Source: a virus
Reading direction: 5' to 3' (one strand)
IMG/VR virus record: IMGVR_UViG_3300043413_000048
Span: 1 to 33,962 of that record
DNA length: 33,962 nt
Shown: positions 1-8,576 of the stretch, in pieces
Layout of the letters: every line of letters starts with the position of its first letter
Position numbering within the stretch: the stretch's first letter is position 1
The notes under the pieces: model-generated
Told to the model about the DNA's origin: nothing
Database searches by the model: none
The model's input: only the letters and a program-made list of their open reading frames with translations
Made by a program: the position numbers and the translations under genes

Positions 1-2156
1 AGCTTTGCCTGATCAGCGATCAGTTGCGGGAGCTTCTCGGTGTCCGCTTCAGCCATGCCAAGCTGTTTGGTCGAGACGTTGCCGAAGATCGTGTCCAGAA
101 ACGTTGGTCCCTTTTCAACCGTGGCCAGTCGTGCGTCGATGCTGGCCTTTTCTGCGATGGCTCGTTGCAACGCGCTTTCTTGTTCTTTTTTGCGCGCGTC
201 CTGTGCAGCTGCGTCAGCAGCAGCCACCCCAGTTGGCTTGACTTCTTTCATCGCGCGATTGGCAGCTGTGATGGCGTCGAATGCCGCAAGGTCCTTCTCG
301 ACGGATTCGGTTTTGCCCTTGTCCATTTCGTTCATCACGGTATCGATCGCAAGCATACCGACCGACGCGATCGTGATGGCAGACGCCACGATGGACAGCG
401 CGCCAAGCCCCTTCATTGCGCCGCCAGAGCCAGCAGCACCCTCGATGAGCTTAGACACCGCAGAGCCAACGGCTGACCCAATGGCAGCCTTTCCGATGCT
501 TGCCACAATGGCCGCTGCGATGGCTGTTCCTGGGTTCTCGGCTGCAAACGAAACCATTTTGGCAAAAGCTTCAGCTGCATTGACCACGTACGGCGCAAGC
601 TTTTGCAGTTGGGGCAGCACTCGTTCTGCGATCTGTCCACCGATCTCTGAAAGCTTGTTGTTGAAAAGCTGAACTTTCGCTGCCGACGTGTTCATCGAGC
701 GATCGAAGCTTTCCTTTTCTTCTGTCTCGCCGATGGCTTTGCCGAATGAATCAAACAACGCGTCAATGGCCGCCTTGCCTGCTTTGTCAGCTTCGGTCTT
801 GCTTTTTTGCGCCGCGATCGCTTTTTGATATTCCTTTTGGTACGCCTGGAACGCTGGGTCCGCAGCTTGTGCGCCCTTTACGTTGGCAAACATTTTCTTG
901 AATTCGAGGGGGGCCTTTTCACCACCGCGCTCGACGGCCGCCGCGCTCGATTCTTTCAAGATGTCGCGCACGGACCGGAAACCGCCGCCTTTGCCCAAGA
1001 TGTTTACGCCGTGAGCCTCGAACTCTTTGGCTCTTGCTGGGGTCTTCAGCGTATTGGCAAAACCCGCCACCGACGTCGCTGCTTCGGCCGCACTTGCCGC
1101 GCCGCCTCGTGCAATGGACAACTGAGCCAAGGCGCCCATGTCCCCAAGGTTTTGCGCTGCATCGCCACCGAACGCTTGCGACGCGGCAGCAAGACGACCA
1201 CCGTACTTGGCCAAGTCTTTGAGCTCGGCTGCACCCACCTTGCCTTGGCCGGCCATGAGTCGCAGGACGTTGACCAACGCCATGCCTTTGTCAGCAGCGG
1301 TCTCGAAATCCTTCCCAGGACCAACATCACCGAGCGCTTTGGAAGCTTCGCCTGCTGCGCCGATCATGTCTTCAAGAGACGTGCCGGTGGCTCGAGCGAG
1401 CTTCGATAGCCCTGGGAGCGCTGCTCGACCAGTCGCGAGGTCTCCAGTCTTTCCGACGAACGATTGAAGGCCTTCCAGCACTCGAGCCGGATCGAACGCA
1501 GCTTCGCGCCCAACGTCTCGAGCTACCGCAACGAGTTCACGAGGATCAATTCGTTTGCCCTTGTCTCGCTGCTCATCATACGCTGCGGCGGAAAGTTCAC
1601 CAGCTCGAGTTTCAAGCTCGACCGCTTGCCCAATGTAGCTCCCAAGGTCTGATTGAACGCCAGCGCCTCTAGCAATCCCGCCGGCCACACCAACCGCGCC
1701 GCGACCAATTTTACCGAGCGTTTCGACAGAGCCACTTGCGACGCCACGGATCTTGCCGACGTTTTCGCGTTGCTCTTGTGCTTTGGATCGTTTCCATTCG
1801 CGAATAACGTTGGCGCCGCGCTGAAACTCGGCACGTTCGCGTTCTTTGGATGAGCGGCGTTGCTCGGCTTCAACTTGTCGTTGCGCCCGCATCTGCTCGG
1901 CAATGATCCGCGCTTGCTTGCGTCGTTCGATGCCTACGACTTGGTTTGCCGTTCGTTCAGCGTCCTGGACGATGCTTCGATACGGCCCCTTGGCGGCTTT
2001 GCCAGCGCCCTTGCCACTGACGGCTGACCACAGCCGATCCATTTCGTCCTCGACCTGTCGACGTGCGTCTTTCGCAGCGTCAACGATGGGACGGAAAGCT
2101 TTGCCGATGTCTCGATCGACGGAAGCCCCGACACGGATGCGGATTGCGTCAGCCAT
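1..2156 (-). CDS. Tail tape measure protein (partial, C-terminus beyond left edge)
   Basis: This is the long helical protein that fills the tail tube and sets its length. About 718 codons are visible from the ATG at 2156, and the frame stays open to the window edge. Residues ~25-130 are rich in Arg, Gln and Glu and look like coiled coil. Around residues 250-270 is an Ala/Thr/Gly-rich segment (LARATGTSLEDMIG) of the kind common in tape measures. Two hydrophobic Ala/Gly/Ile stretches lie near residues 538-572 and 578-604. It follows sheath, tube and two assembly-type genes in transcription order, the place of Mu gp42. No clear Shine-Dalgarno is seen. The start lies only 22 bases from a divergent plus-strand gene, so its mRNA must cross that island in antisense. 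Confidence 0.9.
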   Translation of the reverse strand, partial: MADAIRIRVGASVDRDIGKAFRPIVDAAKDARRQVEDEMDRLWSAVSGKGAGKAAKGPYRSIVQDAERTANQVVGIERRKQARIIAEQMRAQRQVEAEQRRSSKERERAEFQRGANVIREWKRSKAQEQRENVGKIRGVASGSVETLGKIGRGAVGVAGGIARGAGVQSDLGSYIGQAVELETRAGELSAAAYDEQRDKGKRIDPRELVAVARDVGREAAFDPARVLEGLQSFVGKTGDLATGRAALPGLSKLARATGTSLEDMIGAAGEASKALGDVGPGKDFETAADKGMALVNVLRLMAGQGKVGAAELKDLAKYGGRLAAASQAFGGDAAQNLGDMGALAQLSIARGGAASAAEAATSVAGFANTLKTPARAKEFEAHGVNILGKGGGFRSVRDILKESSAAAVERGGEKAPLEFKKMFANVKGAQAADPAFQAYQKEYQKAIAAQKSKTEADKAGKAAIDALFDSFGKAIGETEEKESFDRSMNTSAAKVQLFNNKLSEIGGQIAERVLPQLQKLAPYVVNAAEAFAKMVSFAAENPGTAIAAAIVASIGKAAIGSAVGSAVSKLIEGAAGSGGAMKGLGALSIVASAITIASVGMLAIDTVMNEMDKGKTESVEKDLAAFDAITAANRAMKEVKPTGVAAADAAAQDARKKEQESALQRAIAEKASIDARLATVEKGPTFLDTIFGNVSTKQLGMAEADTEKLPQLIADQAK

Positions 2157-2178
2157 TAGGAATGATTACGTGGTGGAT

Positions 2179-2706
2179 ATGGGCAAAGAACAATTGGAAC
2201 ACGACGAACGATCATACGTAGAGGGCCGAGCCATGGCACTGCGCGAAGTCATGAGGCATTGCGCGCGTGAATTGGGCATTTGGCATTCAGAAGACCCGCT
2301 TATCTCGCTGGCGCATGTCCAGGATGAGCTTGCCAGAGTACGTACGCAGATCCGCGAATTGGCGGAAGATGTTGGCTGCGAATGGGACGAGAGCTTGGAC
2401 TTGGCTGATTTCGTTGAAAAACGCCTGGCGCGGGTGATTGCGCAAAAGCAGGAGGAGCGAGAACAGATGAGCTTCACGCGGGTACACAACGCAGAAACAA
2501 CGATTGGCGATGAGAAGTACGCGCTGGTGGTTTATGCCGACCAAAGCGCGGTGTTTGCTATTGTCGCCGCGGGATCTTTGCAAAGCGAACGTTCACTTGG
2601 TCCTGACGAGGACGGATCGGATGTTGCGATCAGTGGCGAAGCGCGGGCTTGGTTCGATAAAGAATTGGCTGCCGGGCGGTCAAAGGCAAAGGATGGTGAA
2701 TCTTGA
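2179..2706 (+). CDS. Hypothetical protein, first gene of a three-gene plus-strand island
   Basis: A 175-residue protein of unknown function. Residues ~1-105 are strongly charged and helical, with Glu/Arg-rich heptad-like stretches (for example DELARVRTQIRELAEDVG). Residues ~105-145 look like a small beta-containing domain (EKYALVVYADQSAVFAIV). The frame is open further upstream, but that part lies antisense to the tape measure gene; the ATG at 2179 sits just after a GGTGG and is the most likely start, with an in-frame GTG at 2173 as alternative. The last four bases overlap the next gene. The island lies between the tape measure and tail assembly genes, opposite to the late operon, so the product is probably accessory. 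Confidence 0.65.
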   Translation: MGKEQLEHDERSYVEGRAMALREVMRHCARELGIWHSEDPLISLAHVQDELARVRTQIRELAEDVGCEWDESLDLADFVEKRLARVIAQKQEEREQMSFTRVHNAETTIGDEKYALVVYADQSAVFAIVAAGSLQSERSLGPDEDGSDVAISGEARAWFDKELAAGRSKAKDGES

Positions 2707-2969
2707 CAGATGAGGCTCTTTTGAAGTGTGCATTCGCCGCATTCGATATTGTTGCGCCAGATTATGAACCCACAATGGGCAAGCCGACACCGAAAGAACG
2801 CGATAAGATTTGTCGGGCACTCGCCCGTGATATGCGCAAAGGAGTGGCGATTGTGCCAGAAGTCAGCGCGGCACCACAAGAGCAACAGTTGCGGGTAGCT
2901 GTTCATGCAGGGACTAAACTGATTCGCAAATTGATCGATGATACGCTCGCAAAGGACGGTGAATCGTGA
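2703..2969 (+). CDS. Hypothetical small helical protein (TTG start)
   Basis: An 88-residue protein of unknown function. Its TTG start overlaps the stop of the previous gene in the four bases TTGA, and an AAAGGATGG ribosome binding site lies just upstream, so translational coupling is likely. The protein is mostly alpha-helical, has two conserved-looking basic patches (PTPKERDKICRALARDMRK and HAGTKLIRKLIDD) and ends in KDGES. The preceding gene ends in the same five residues, and the DNA around both stop/start junctions is nearly identical. It is the middle gene of the plus-strand island between tape measure and tail assembly genes. Confidence 0.65.
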   Translation: MTDEALLKCAFAAFDIVAPDYEPTMGKPTPKERDKICRALARDMRKGVAIVPEVSAAPQEQQLRVAVHAGTKLIRKLIDDTLAKDGES

Positions 2970-3631
2970 GCAAGACCAAGGGCGAGTTGTTTCTGGACGC
3001 GGCCATCGAAGCTGATCTGGAGCTTTACATTTTGGGAGATTGGGAAGACCCGCGCCTACTGCAAAGCGCTGCGGCTGCTGCTGAAAAATACGAGAGCATG
3101 CGCGCACAGCTTCCCGCCGACGTCGAGAAGTTCGTCATCATCCGCAAGCAAGGCGCGGAGAATGCCAAACAGCGCGAACGCCAGCGCAAATACGAGGCAG
3201 GTCATCCTCACTGGCAATGCCAAAACAAAACGTGCGCCGTGCTGAATCGTTGCCACGTTGACAAATGCACAGCATGCGGAACGGAAGCCCCAGAATTGGC
3301 ATTGCTGCGCCAACGTGCAGCTAAAGTTGAAGGACTCGAATCATCGCTTCGTCGCATGCAGGAAGAGCGTGACGAGGCGCGAAGAGCCGTCGCTTTCCTG
3401 CAAAAGGTGTCAGCCGACAAAGATGTGAGGATCGAGTCACTGGAGCTTTCGTTTGCAAGCAACTCTAGCTCCAAACCATTGGTTGTCGACGCGACAAACA
3501 AATGTCTGGAGTGTGATGGTAAAGGAGAATACGAAACAGATGTTTGCAAGAATTGTGAATCGCCATTGTTCACATTTTGCGATGCGTGCGCTGGCTCTGG
3601 TGTCCGATTGAATATATTGAACGACGAGTAA
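2966..3631 (+). CDS. Zinc-finger protein with RanBP2-type and DnaJ-type cysteine motifs (GTG start)
   Basis: A 221-residue protein with two separate zinc-binding regions. Residues 83-104 match the RanBP2/NZF zinc finger pattern W-x-C-x4-C-x3-N-x6-C-x2-C (W83, C85, C90, N94, C101, C104). A charged coiled-coil segment follows at ~110-160. Residues 180-212 hold CxxCxGxG (C180, C183), CxxC (C194, C197) and CxxCxGxG (C205, C208), as in the cysteine-rich domain of DnaJ. The GTG start overlaps the previous stop in GTGA after AAAGGACGG, so the gene is coupled to its neighbour. Its TAA stop is two bases from the TAG stop of the convergent tail assembly gene. The function is unknown; such fingers usually bind protein, RNA or ubiquitin-like partners. 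Confidence 0.75.
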   Translation: MSKTKGELFLDAAIEADLELYILGDWEDPRLLQSAAAAAEKYESMRAQLPADVEKFVIIRKQGAENAKQRERQRKYEAGHPHWQCQNKTCAVLNRCHVDKCTACGTEAPELALLRQRAAKVEGLESSLRRMQEERDEARRAVAFLQKVSADKDVRIESLELSFASNSSSKPLVVDATNKCLECDGKGEYETDVCKNCESPLFTFCDACAGSGVRLNILNDE

Positions 3632-3633
3632 CC

Positions 3634-4191
3634 CTACGCCACTTCCATCATCGCAGCTTTGAGTAGGCGCCGCATCCGTCGAGCCCGCTCCAGCTCCATC
3701 CCGTCAAACAAATCCCCCGCCAATAGCGCCTCAGCCATTACCATCAGTTGTTCGTCCGTTGCCTCTGGTGCAATCGTGGATGTCCTGATCTGGTAAATTT
3801 CGTAATGGTCCCAAAGCAGCTGAAGCCCAGACGTCGTGAGGTCTTGTGCGACTTGGCTGTCGCGCTGAAACCAGCGTCGCTCGATGTTGTCCGGGTACAC
3901 CACCGCGTCAAACAGGATGGTGGCAATAAGATGCGAATTGAACGCTTCAAGCCACACTTCTTCCGACGCCAAGTCACGGTGGTTTTTATTAGCGAACGAC
4001 TCCGCCGCCGATCGTGCCCGAGCCACTTCCGACTCGGACACGATTTTGAGCCCCAGCTTGACCGCAGTTGTTGGCACGTTGGGGCGCCCTGCGACCCAGA
4101 TGGTTGGGGGCACCTCGACGACGTAGCCAGACTTCTTTGAAGCCGCCGCCTTCATTGCGGTGAATGGGCTTTTGTTTACGGTGGCGTTCAT
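3634..4191 (-). CDS. Putative tail assembly protein, upstream of tape measure
   Basis: A 185-residue protein with no motif I recognise by sequence. The N-terminal half holds a short beta-like segment (GYVVEVPPTIWVAGRPNVP) and an Ala/Arg/Glu-rich helical part; the C-terminal half is acidic and helical, ending in a basic helix. In contractile phages the slot between tail tube and tape measure is usually filled by one or two tail assembly chaperones (Mu gp41 region), and the ATG here overlaps the stop of the preceding gene by ATGA as chaperone pairs often do. Length fits that role. No slippery sequence was confirmed, and the two genes are encoded in an ordinary ATGA overlap instead of a frameshift. 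Confidence 0.6.
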   Translation of the reverse strand: MNATVNKSPFTAMKAAASKKSGYVVEVPPTIWVAGRPNVPTTAVKLGLKIVSESEVARARSAAESFANKNHRDLASEEVWLEAFNSHLIATILFDAVVYPDNIERRWFQRDSQVAQDLTTSGLQLLWDHYEIYQIRTSTIAPEATDEQLMVMAEALLAGDLFDGMELERARRMRRLLKAAMMEVA

Positions 4192-4820
4192 TCAGCCTTT
4201 GTGCTTTTTGAGTCGCTCGGCTCGGGCACAGCGGAGATGCCACCAGAAAGCGATTTGTTGGGTTGTGAGTAATACAGCATGGATGCCATAAAACGCATAA
4301 AGCTCACGCGCAAACTCGGACCCCAACTCCAGAAAGGGAGGTTGGCATCGCCCACCTCCGACGTCGCCATGATTGCGATGTTTTTGAGCATCTCTTCATG
4401 TGACATTCGCTCTTTACGCATCCCGTGATCCTCTTGGATGCGTTGCTGCATTTCGTAGAGGTACGAGATGCGGTCCCGATCGAGCCCTTGCAAAATCTCG
4501 TCGACGTTGGCGAAGATCAGCTCGCCCTTTTTGAAGATAACCTTGGTCCCATCACCAGCATCGATTTCGAGATCTGCGTGAGCTTGGCACGCGACCAGCA
4601 GCGTATTGACCCAGCAGCCAAGCACGAACTGGTAATCGCGCTCGTCTGGCTTCTCTACGCCCTTGGACTTGGCAAAAGCCGTTGCCTTGGCGGTTACTTC
4701 AGACTCTTCCCATGCTGTCAATGGGCGAAGTCCAACGGTGATGGGAGCGTCGGCGCCCGGCAAAGTTACCTCTACCGGGCGGACGTCTTGGATTCCCTTG
4801 ATGACCTTGGCGAACTTCAT
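4188..4820 (-). CDS. Putative tail assembly chaperone
   Basis: A 210-residue protein directly after the tail tube gene. The N-terminal ~60 residues (PVEVTLPGADAPITVGLRPL, then a Trp/Glu-rich helix) resemble the opening beta-hairpin seen in tail assembly chaperones of tube-based tails; the middle is an acidic helical domain with Cys and Trp residues, and the last ~25 residues are a polar Ser/Lys tail. It overlaps the following gene by four bases (ATGA). The assignment rests mainly on position: sheath, tube, this gene, a second assembly gene, then tape measure. Confidence 0.6.
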   Translation of the reverse strand: MKFAKVIKGIQDVRPVEVTLPGADAPITVGLRPLTAWEESEVTAKATAFAKSKGVEKPDERDYQFVLGCWVNTLLVACQAHADLEIDAGDGTKVIFKKGELIFANVDEILQGLDRDRISYLYEMQQRIQEDHGMRKERMSHEEMLKNIAIMATSEVGDANLPFWSWGPSLRVSFMRFMASMLYYSQPNKSLSGGISAVPEPSDSKSTKAE

Positions 4821-4829
4821 GAAGAATGG

Positions 4830-5207
4830 TCAGACCTTGGAAATGTTGCCCGAGTTCTCGAACTTGTACGAGCCCTCGAACTTGCCGTTTTGCGCTTCGG
4901 AGTTGCCCGAGAACGAAATACATCGGCACGTGCTGATGATCGATTGGCTTCCGAGCGTGCCTTCGATCTCGCAATACTCTTTGTTCAAAAGAATATCGGT
5001 GATCAAAGCGTCATCGCTGCCGGTCAAGGCGACAATCGTCTTGATTTCGTAATCAAGCGTGGCCACGCCGTCCGAGTGCCCGATCACGCCTTCCAAGGCG
5101 ATTTGTCGCTCGTCGTTTGCGGCAAGATCGATGCTCGACCCTGTGACGAATGCGATTCGCTTGCCGTTCAGCGAAAGGTATTGCGGCTGAATAATTGTGT
5201 TTGCCAT
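4830..5207 (-). CDS. Tail tube protein
   Basis: A 125-residue beta-rich protein, the usual size for the inner tube subunit of a contractile tail (Mu gpM-like position). The tube sits inside the sheath and carries DNA to the cell. The sequence alternates short strands typical of the tube fold (YLSLNGKRIAFVTGSSIDL, EGVIGHSDGVATLDYEIKTIV) and ends in a Gly/Asn-rich segment. GAGG with AAAGGG directly upstream of the ATG gives a strong ribosome binding site, as expected for a highly made structural protein. It follows the sheath gene by 11 bases and precedes the assembly genes by nine. Confidence 0.8.
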   Translation of the reverse strand: MANTIIQPQYLSLNGKRIAFVTGSSIDLAANDERQIALEGVIGHSDGVATLDYEIKTIVALTGSDDALITDILLNKEYCEIEGTLGSQSIISTCRCISFSGNSEAQNGKFEGSYKFENSGNISKV

Positions 5208-5218
5208 GGCCCTTTACC

Positions 5219-6757
5219 TCACCCGCTATTCGTGACGCGGACAAGGCCGCCAAGTTGATGGTTGCCGTTTGCCACCTCGAACGGGAACACGAACATGATT
5301 CGCCCCGCGTTCGGATCGTATTGAGCAATCGGCTGGTTTTCTTCAATGTTCGTGATCACGGGCAGACCCGATGACACGACGTTCGCGTTGCCGAACGACA
5401 AGTCGATGGCGTACTTTTTGAGCACGCGCTCGAACGAGGCAGGCGTTGCAATTCCAGGATTTGGCGGACGTTGCCCTTGCGCTGGATTGTCCTGGACACG
5501 CGGATTCTGAATCATGTAGTCCGCGCCGATCAGGTCAATACCATGACGGATGAAGTCCGCAGCGCTGGGGCGTTCTGTGCCGAGCGTACGAAAATCGGAG
5601 ACGCTGTTGGTCAAGCACTTCGTCGTGATGGATCGAATGATCACCACGTCGCCGTTGTCGTTCGTCGTGACAGGCGTGACGCCGTTGTTCAAAAGCGTGT
5701 TTTGCTCGCTCTTGGTCCAGCGATCCGCGTCGGCCACTTGCGGCGCGATGCCAGTCAGCACGTAGCCGTTGTATTGGCTCGACGCTGCCGGATCGATCTG
5801 CTCGTAAACCGAGCGATACGCCATCCATCGAGCCGCAATTTCGGATGGGTGAGACTCCCCGTATTGCATGGCCAAAAGCTGAATGCGCTCGGCATTCAAC
5901 GTGCTGGTTGCAAGCGTGGTTGCCGCCGAAAGCGAGCCGTTTACCGCGCAGCACGAGTTCTGCAAGATATCGACATCGAACGCGCTCTGGTTATTGAGCC
6001 AAGTTTCAATCAATGGCAGATTCGTCGTGTCGTTTTGCGCGTGAGCAATTCGAGCATATTCGACGGCGGAGATTGCCGAAAGCAGAGTTGAAACGCTTTC
6101 CGTGCCAGCGCCGCCGCTGAAGAAAACGCCGTCACCAGTAACGGCCGACCCGCCAGCCAGAGCGCTTGCTACCGTGCTTGGCAGCTGCGTCGTATCCTGC
6201 ATGAGGATCAGCTGGTTGTTCCGAATGCCTGCACACTTGGCCATCAAGGTGACCACGTTGCTTGCCACCGTCGCTGTAACGGGCAACGTCGTGACAGCAT
6301 TGATTGCGTCTCGAATAGCCGTGGCAATCGTGTTTTGCGCGTCGGTCGTGCCAATGGCCCCAGATATCGGAACGCCAGCGATACGGTAACGCCATTCGCC
6401 CGTGCTTGCATGCGGCGCCGTTGCCGTGATTGTAATGGTTGCCGTGCCAGCAGTCGGGCTGGACGCAGGAGCTGGACAAGCAATGTACAGCGTCACGCCC
6501 GGAACGCGCAAAGCTTGGTACGCCATGCGAGCAGCTTCGCCACCTGGTTGGACCAAAGCATTGACGTCATCTTCGGAAAGCGCCAATTGCGGTGTCCCAT
6601 CGTTCGTGATGGTGCCACTTGAGCCTTTCAGTCCAATGACCAGCATTTTCAGCGTGGCGCTAGCATTGCTGATTCGCCCCGCGCCAAACTGCGTTTCTTG
6701 AAAAACGCCTGGTACTTTGTACGAAGGCGTCAAACCTGTAACGATAATCGAGGTCAT
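5219..6757 (-). CDS. Contractile tail sheath protein (Mu gpL-like)
   Basis: A 512-residue tail sheath protein, the contractile outer cylinder of the tail. The N-terminus carries the familiar sheath opening (TGLTPSYKVPGVFQET, then a small beta domain). Residues ~90-220 form the Thr/Ala-rich variable domain with repeated TITITATA-like strands. The C-terminal half has the conserved sheath core (ARWMAYRSVYEQIDPAAS, a VVIIRSIT segment, then the final domain with FVFPFEVANGNHQLGG). GAGG lies five bases upstream of the ATG. Position before the tube and length both match Mu gpL. This is the clearest evidence that the phage has a contractile (myovirus) tail. Confidence 0.92.
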   Translation of the reverse strand: MTSIIVTGLTPSYKVPGVFQETQFGAGRISNASATLKMLVIGLKGSSGTITNDGTPQLALSEDDVNALVQPGGEAARMAYQALRVPGVTLYIACPAPASSPTAGTATITITATAPHASTGEWRYRIAGVPISGAIGTTDAQNTIATAIRDAINAVTTLPVTATVASNVVTLMAKCAGIRNNQLILMQDTTQLPSTVASALAGGSAVTGDGVFFSGGAGTESVSTLLSAISAVEYARIAHAQNDTTNLPLIETWLNNQSAFDVDILQNSCCAVNGSLSAATTLATSTLNAERIQLLAMQYGESHPSEIAARWMAYRSVYEQIDPAASSQYNGYVLTGIAPQVADADRWTKSEQNTLLNNGVTPVTTNDNGDVVIIRSITTKCLTNSVSDFRTLGTERPSAADFIRHGIDLIGADYMIQNPRVQDNPAQGQRPPNPGIATPASFERVLKKYAIDLSFGNANVVSSGLPVITNIEENQPIAQYDPNAGRIMFVFPFEVANGNHQLGGLVRVTNSG

Positions 6758-6772
6758 CTTTTCCTCATGCCC

Positions 6773-7246
6773 TCACTTTGGCGCCGGTTGAGGCGCGGGT
6801 TTTTCCGACGTGGCCCATTCCGGCATTTTGCCGAATTGAAGCTCGAACTCTTTGGCTGCCGCCTTGCGCGCCGATTCAATGGCTTCTTTGGGCTCGATGA
6901 ACGGTAGCCCGCATGCATCAGCCGTTGCCTTGTCGGCTGGAATCAAGCTCCCAGCTCGAATGCCCCGCCGGTAGTAGCTGCCCACTTCACCATCCGCTGG
7001 TACGCCAACGGGATTCAACTCGATCGTGAATGCAGCTTTCGAGCGGTCGAGCTGTGCGACTTCGCGGCGAATACCGCTCTTGCCCTTCACGTTGACAAAC
7101 TTTGCTTCTTTCGAAACGACCAGCTTTTTGGTCGCGCCGACGAATTGGCCAGGCGAGTGCTTTGCGTGGCAGGGAAACACCGAAATGGGCGTCCCTTCCG
7201 CGTCAAGCAATTGGAACGGGTTGGGAATGACTTGAAACATCTTCAT
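6773..7246 (-). CDS. Hypothetical tail-region protein at the Mu gp38 (DUF2635) position
   Basis: A 157-residue protein between the tail terminator position and the sheath gene, where Mu-like phages carry the short DUF2635 protein gp38. The first ~45 residues (NPFQLLDAEGTPISVFP, then a hydrophilic stretch and a short strand) read loosely like the DUF2635 pattern of a small beta domain with a hydrophobic end, but the protein is longer, with a basic middle and a Lys/Ala/Glu-rich helical and proline-rich tail (PAPQPAPK). No clear Shine-Dalgarno was seen. The family is not certain; position is the main clue. Confidence 0.5.
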   Translation of the reverse strand: MKMFQVIPNPFQLLDAEGTPISVFPCHAKHSPGQFVGATKKLVVSKEAKFVNVKGKSGIRREVAQLDRSKAAFTIELNPVGVPADGEVGSYYRRGIRAGSLIPADKATADACGLPFIEPKEAIESARKAAAKEFELQFGKMPEWATSEKPAPQPAPK

Positions 7247-7265
7247 GTGTGGTTATGGTCTCCGG

Positions 7266-7475
7266 ATGAACATGGCTGCGTCTCAACACAAGCCGACGAG
7301 GGACGAGATTGGTGCGCTGTCAGTTGCTATTCGCGCCGCGGTCGAATGCGCTATTACGTGGGGCTGGAATGAAACTCAATTCACCCGTCTCGCAAGGTAT
7401 TGGTTTGCCAAACATTCACGAACCGATTACGTGGATCACGTGACGGGCGAAGTCGACGATCTTGCCGACTCCTAA
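7266..7475 (+). CDS. Hypothetical small protein, single-gene plus-strand island
   Basis: A 69-residue protein of unknown function, starting at ATG 7266 (another ATG follows two codons later, and the frame also opens at 7245). The middle is an amphipathic helix with Trp residues (AITWGWNETQFTRLARYWF), followed by an acidic end. It runs against the late operon. Its TAA stop (7473-7475) shares bases with the TAG stop of the convergent gene in the four bases CTAA, inside a short inverted repeat CCGACT-CCTA-AGTCGG at 7465-7480. The exact fit between two late genes supports it being real, but no family is recognised. Confidence 0.5.
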   Translation: MNMAASQHKPTRDEIGALSVAIRAAVECAITWGWNETQFTRLARYWFAKHSRTDYVDHVTGEVDDLADS

Positions 7476-8560
7476 GTCGGAATCTGCATCTGTTGCACAA
7501 ACCCCGCCCCATTCGCGCTAACCGTCCCCGACAATCCATTCAACGTTGACGCGTCTCGCACCCAAGGTTCGTACGTTTCGAGCGGGCATTCCACCGCATC
7601 ATACGATCGTTGAACCGTCACACCGTTCGCGCCTTGAATTGGAATCGTGATTGGCTTCGCCGTCCAATTGCCAGCGCGCTTTATCCCACATGGAGCAAAG
7701 TTCAGGACCATTGAACCACGGCCCTGGTATGCGCTCAGGCCAAACTCGATCGTCCCGGTAACATCTGCTTGTGCGTCGACGTCAATTTGCGTCACCTGCA
7801 AAAACGAATACGTCGTGGAAAGCGTCGCCGGGAATGTGGCTGTCGAAATGGTGATGGTGTCCGTAAAGTCGACACCAAGCACGTTTTTCCCGGTCACTGT
7901 CACAACGGAGCCGTCGACAAATGCTGCCGAGTCGCCATCGATCGTGATCGTTGCTTTACGAGGCTGCACAAACGCGCTGTCGCCCACTGCGCCATCGAGA
8001 GCGGCGCCAGAATAGCTTTGCGCCGTCGTGGATGATGCCAAAATCAGTTTTACCGCGTTCGGGTCGGCTACAAGGCTTGCCGCTGTCGGGTCCGTGTCGT
8101 TGGGGTGGACATATACGGGGTCGCGATCGCTTTCAATAGCTGCGTCGATAAGCTTCGTGATCGCGTTGACGTATGGGACACGGATGCGCTCTGCTGGTTG
8201 TGTACCCGTTGGGAAGATCCAAAGCAGCGTTATCGTATCCATTGACACGCGCCAGTCTGTTGCTTCCCATGAGTTTGCCGCGCCTGAAGCTCGGTACACG
8301 TACAGCGCTGGGAGGTATTTCTCGTTGAATGGCGCAATCGTCTCGTCGGTGGGCTGATGCGTGAACGTTGTCTTCACGGGTGGCACCTGCCCGGCATCGT
8401 TCGAGCGAGGGAACGCTTTGGCCCAAGCCGCTTCGCCATAGGCGTTGATATACGCCTTCAGGTACGCCGCCCACACGTCGAGCGCGGGATCCCCAGTTGC
8501 CTCGGTCGACGGGTCCGTGGGAGCCGTAACCGGAATTGTGATTGCGCCGTAGGTGGTCAA
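7472..8560 (-). CDS. Putative tail terminator/neck protein with an inserted Ig-like domain (TTG start)
   Basis: A 362-residue protein in the tail terminator slot (Mu gp37-like position), between the HK97 gp10-like gene and the gp38-like gene. The first ~165 residues and the last ~75 residues look like the terminator part (for example AERIRVPYVNAITKLIDAAIESD). Between them, roughly residues 170-290, is a beta-rich insertion that aligns with the small virion protein encoded at 15761-16414: both have SYSG/TYSG-AL-G, a PR-TIT/PRNITV strand, a TVTG/TITG strand, TDTITIS/TETITVS and a late Gly-rich strand. The start is TTG at 8558-8560. The stop shares CTAA with the plus-strand island gene. Terminator function is inferred from position. 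Confidence 0.6.
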   Translation of the reverse strand: MTTYGAITIPVTAPTDPSTEATGDPALDVWAAYLKAYINAYGEAAWAKAFPRSNDAGQVPPVKTTFTHQPTDETIAPFNEKYLPALYVYRASGAANSWEATDWRVSMDTITLLWIFPTGTQPAERIRVPYVNAITKLIDAAIESDRDPVYVHPNDTDPTAASLVADPNAVKLILASSTTAQSYSGAALDGAVGDSAFVQPRKATITIDGDSAAFVDGSVVTVTGKNVLGVDFTDTITISTATFPATLSTTYSFLQVTQIDVDAQADVTGTIEFGLSAYQGRGSMVLNFAPCGIKRAGNWTAKPITIPIQGANGVTVQRSYDAVECPLETYEPWVRDASTLNGLSGTVSANGAGFVQQMQIPT

Positions 8561-8576
8561 TGGTTACTCAACAAGA

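Noticed and set aside
2532-3107. A 191-codon minus-strand frame opposite the zinc-finger island
   Set aside because: The plus-strand genes there have overlapping coupled starts, ribosome binding sites and clear motifs; the minus frame has a composition typical of a shadow.
4425-5258. A 277-codon plus-strand frame opposite the tail tube and assembly genes
   Set aside because: It covers parts of three real minus-strand genes in antisense and has no recognisable domain.
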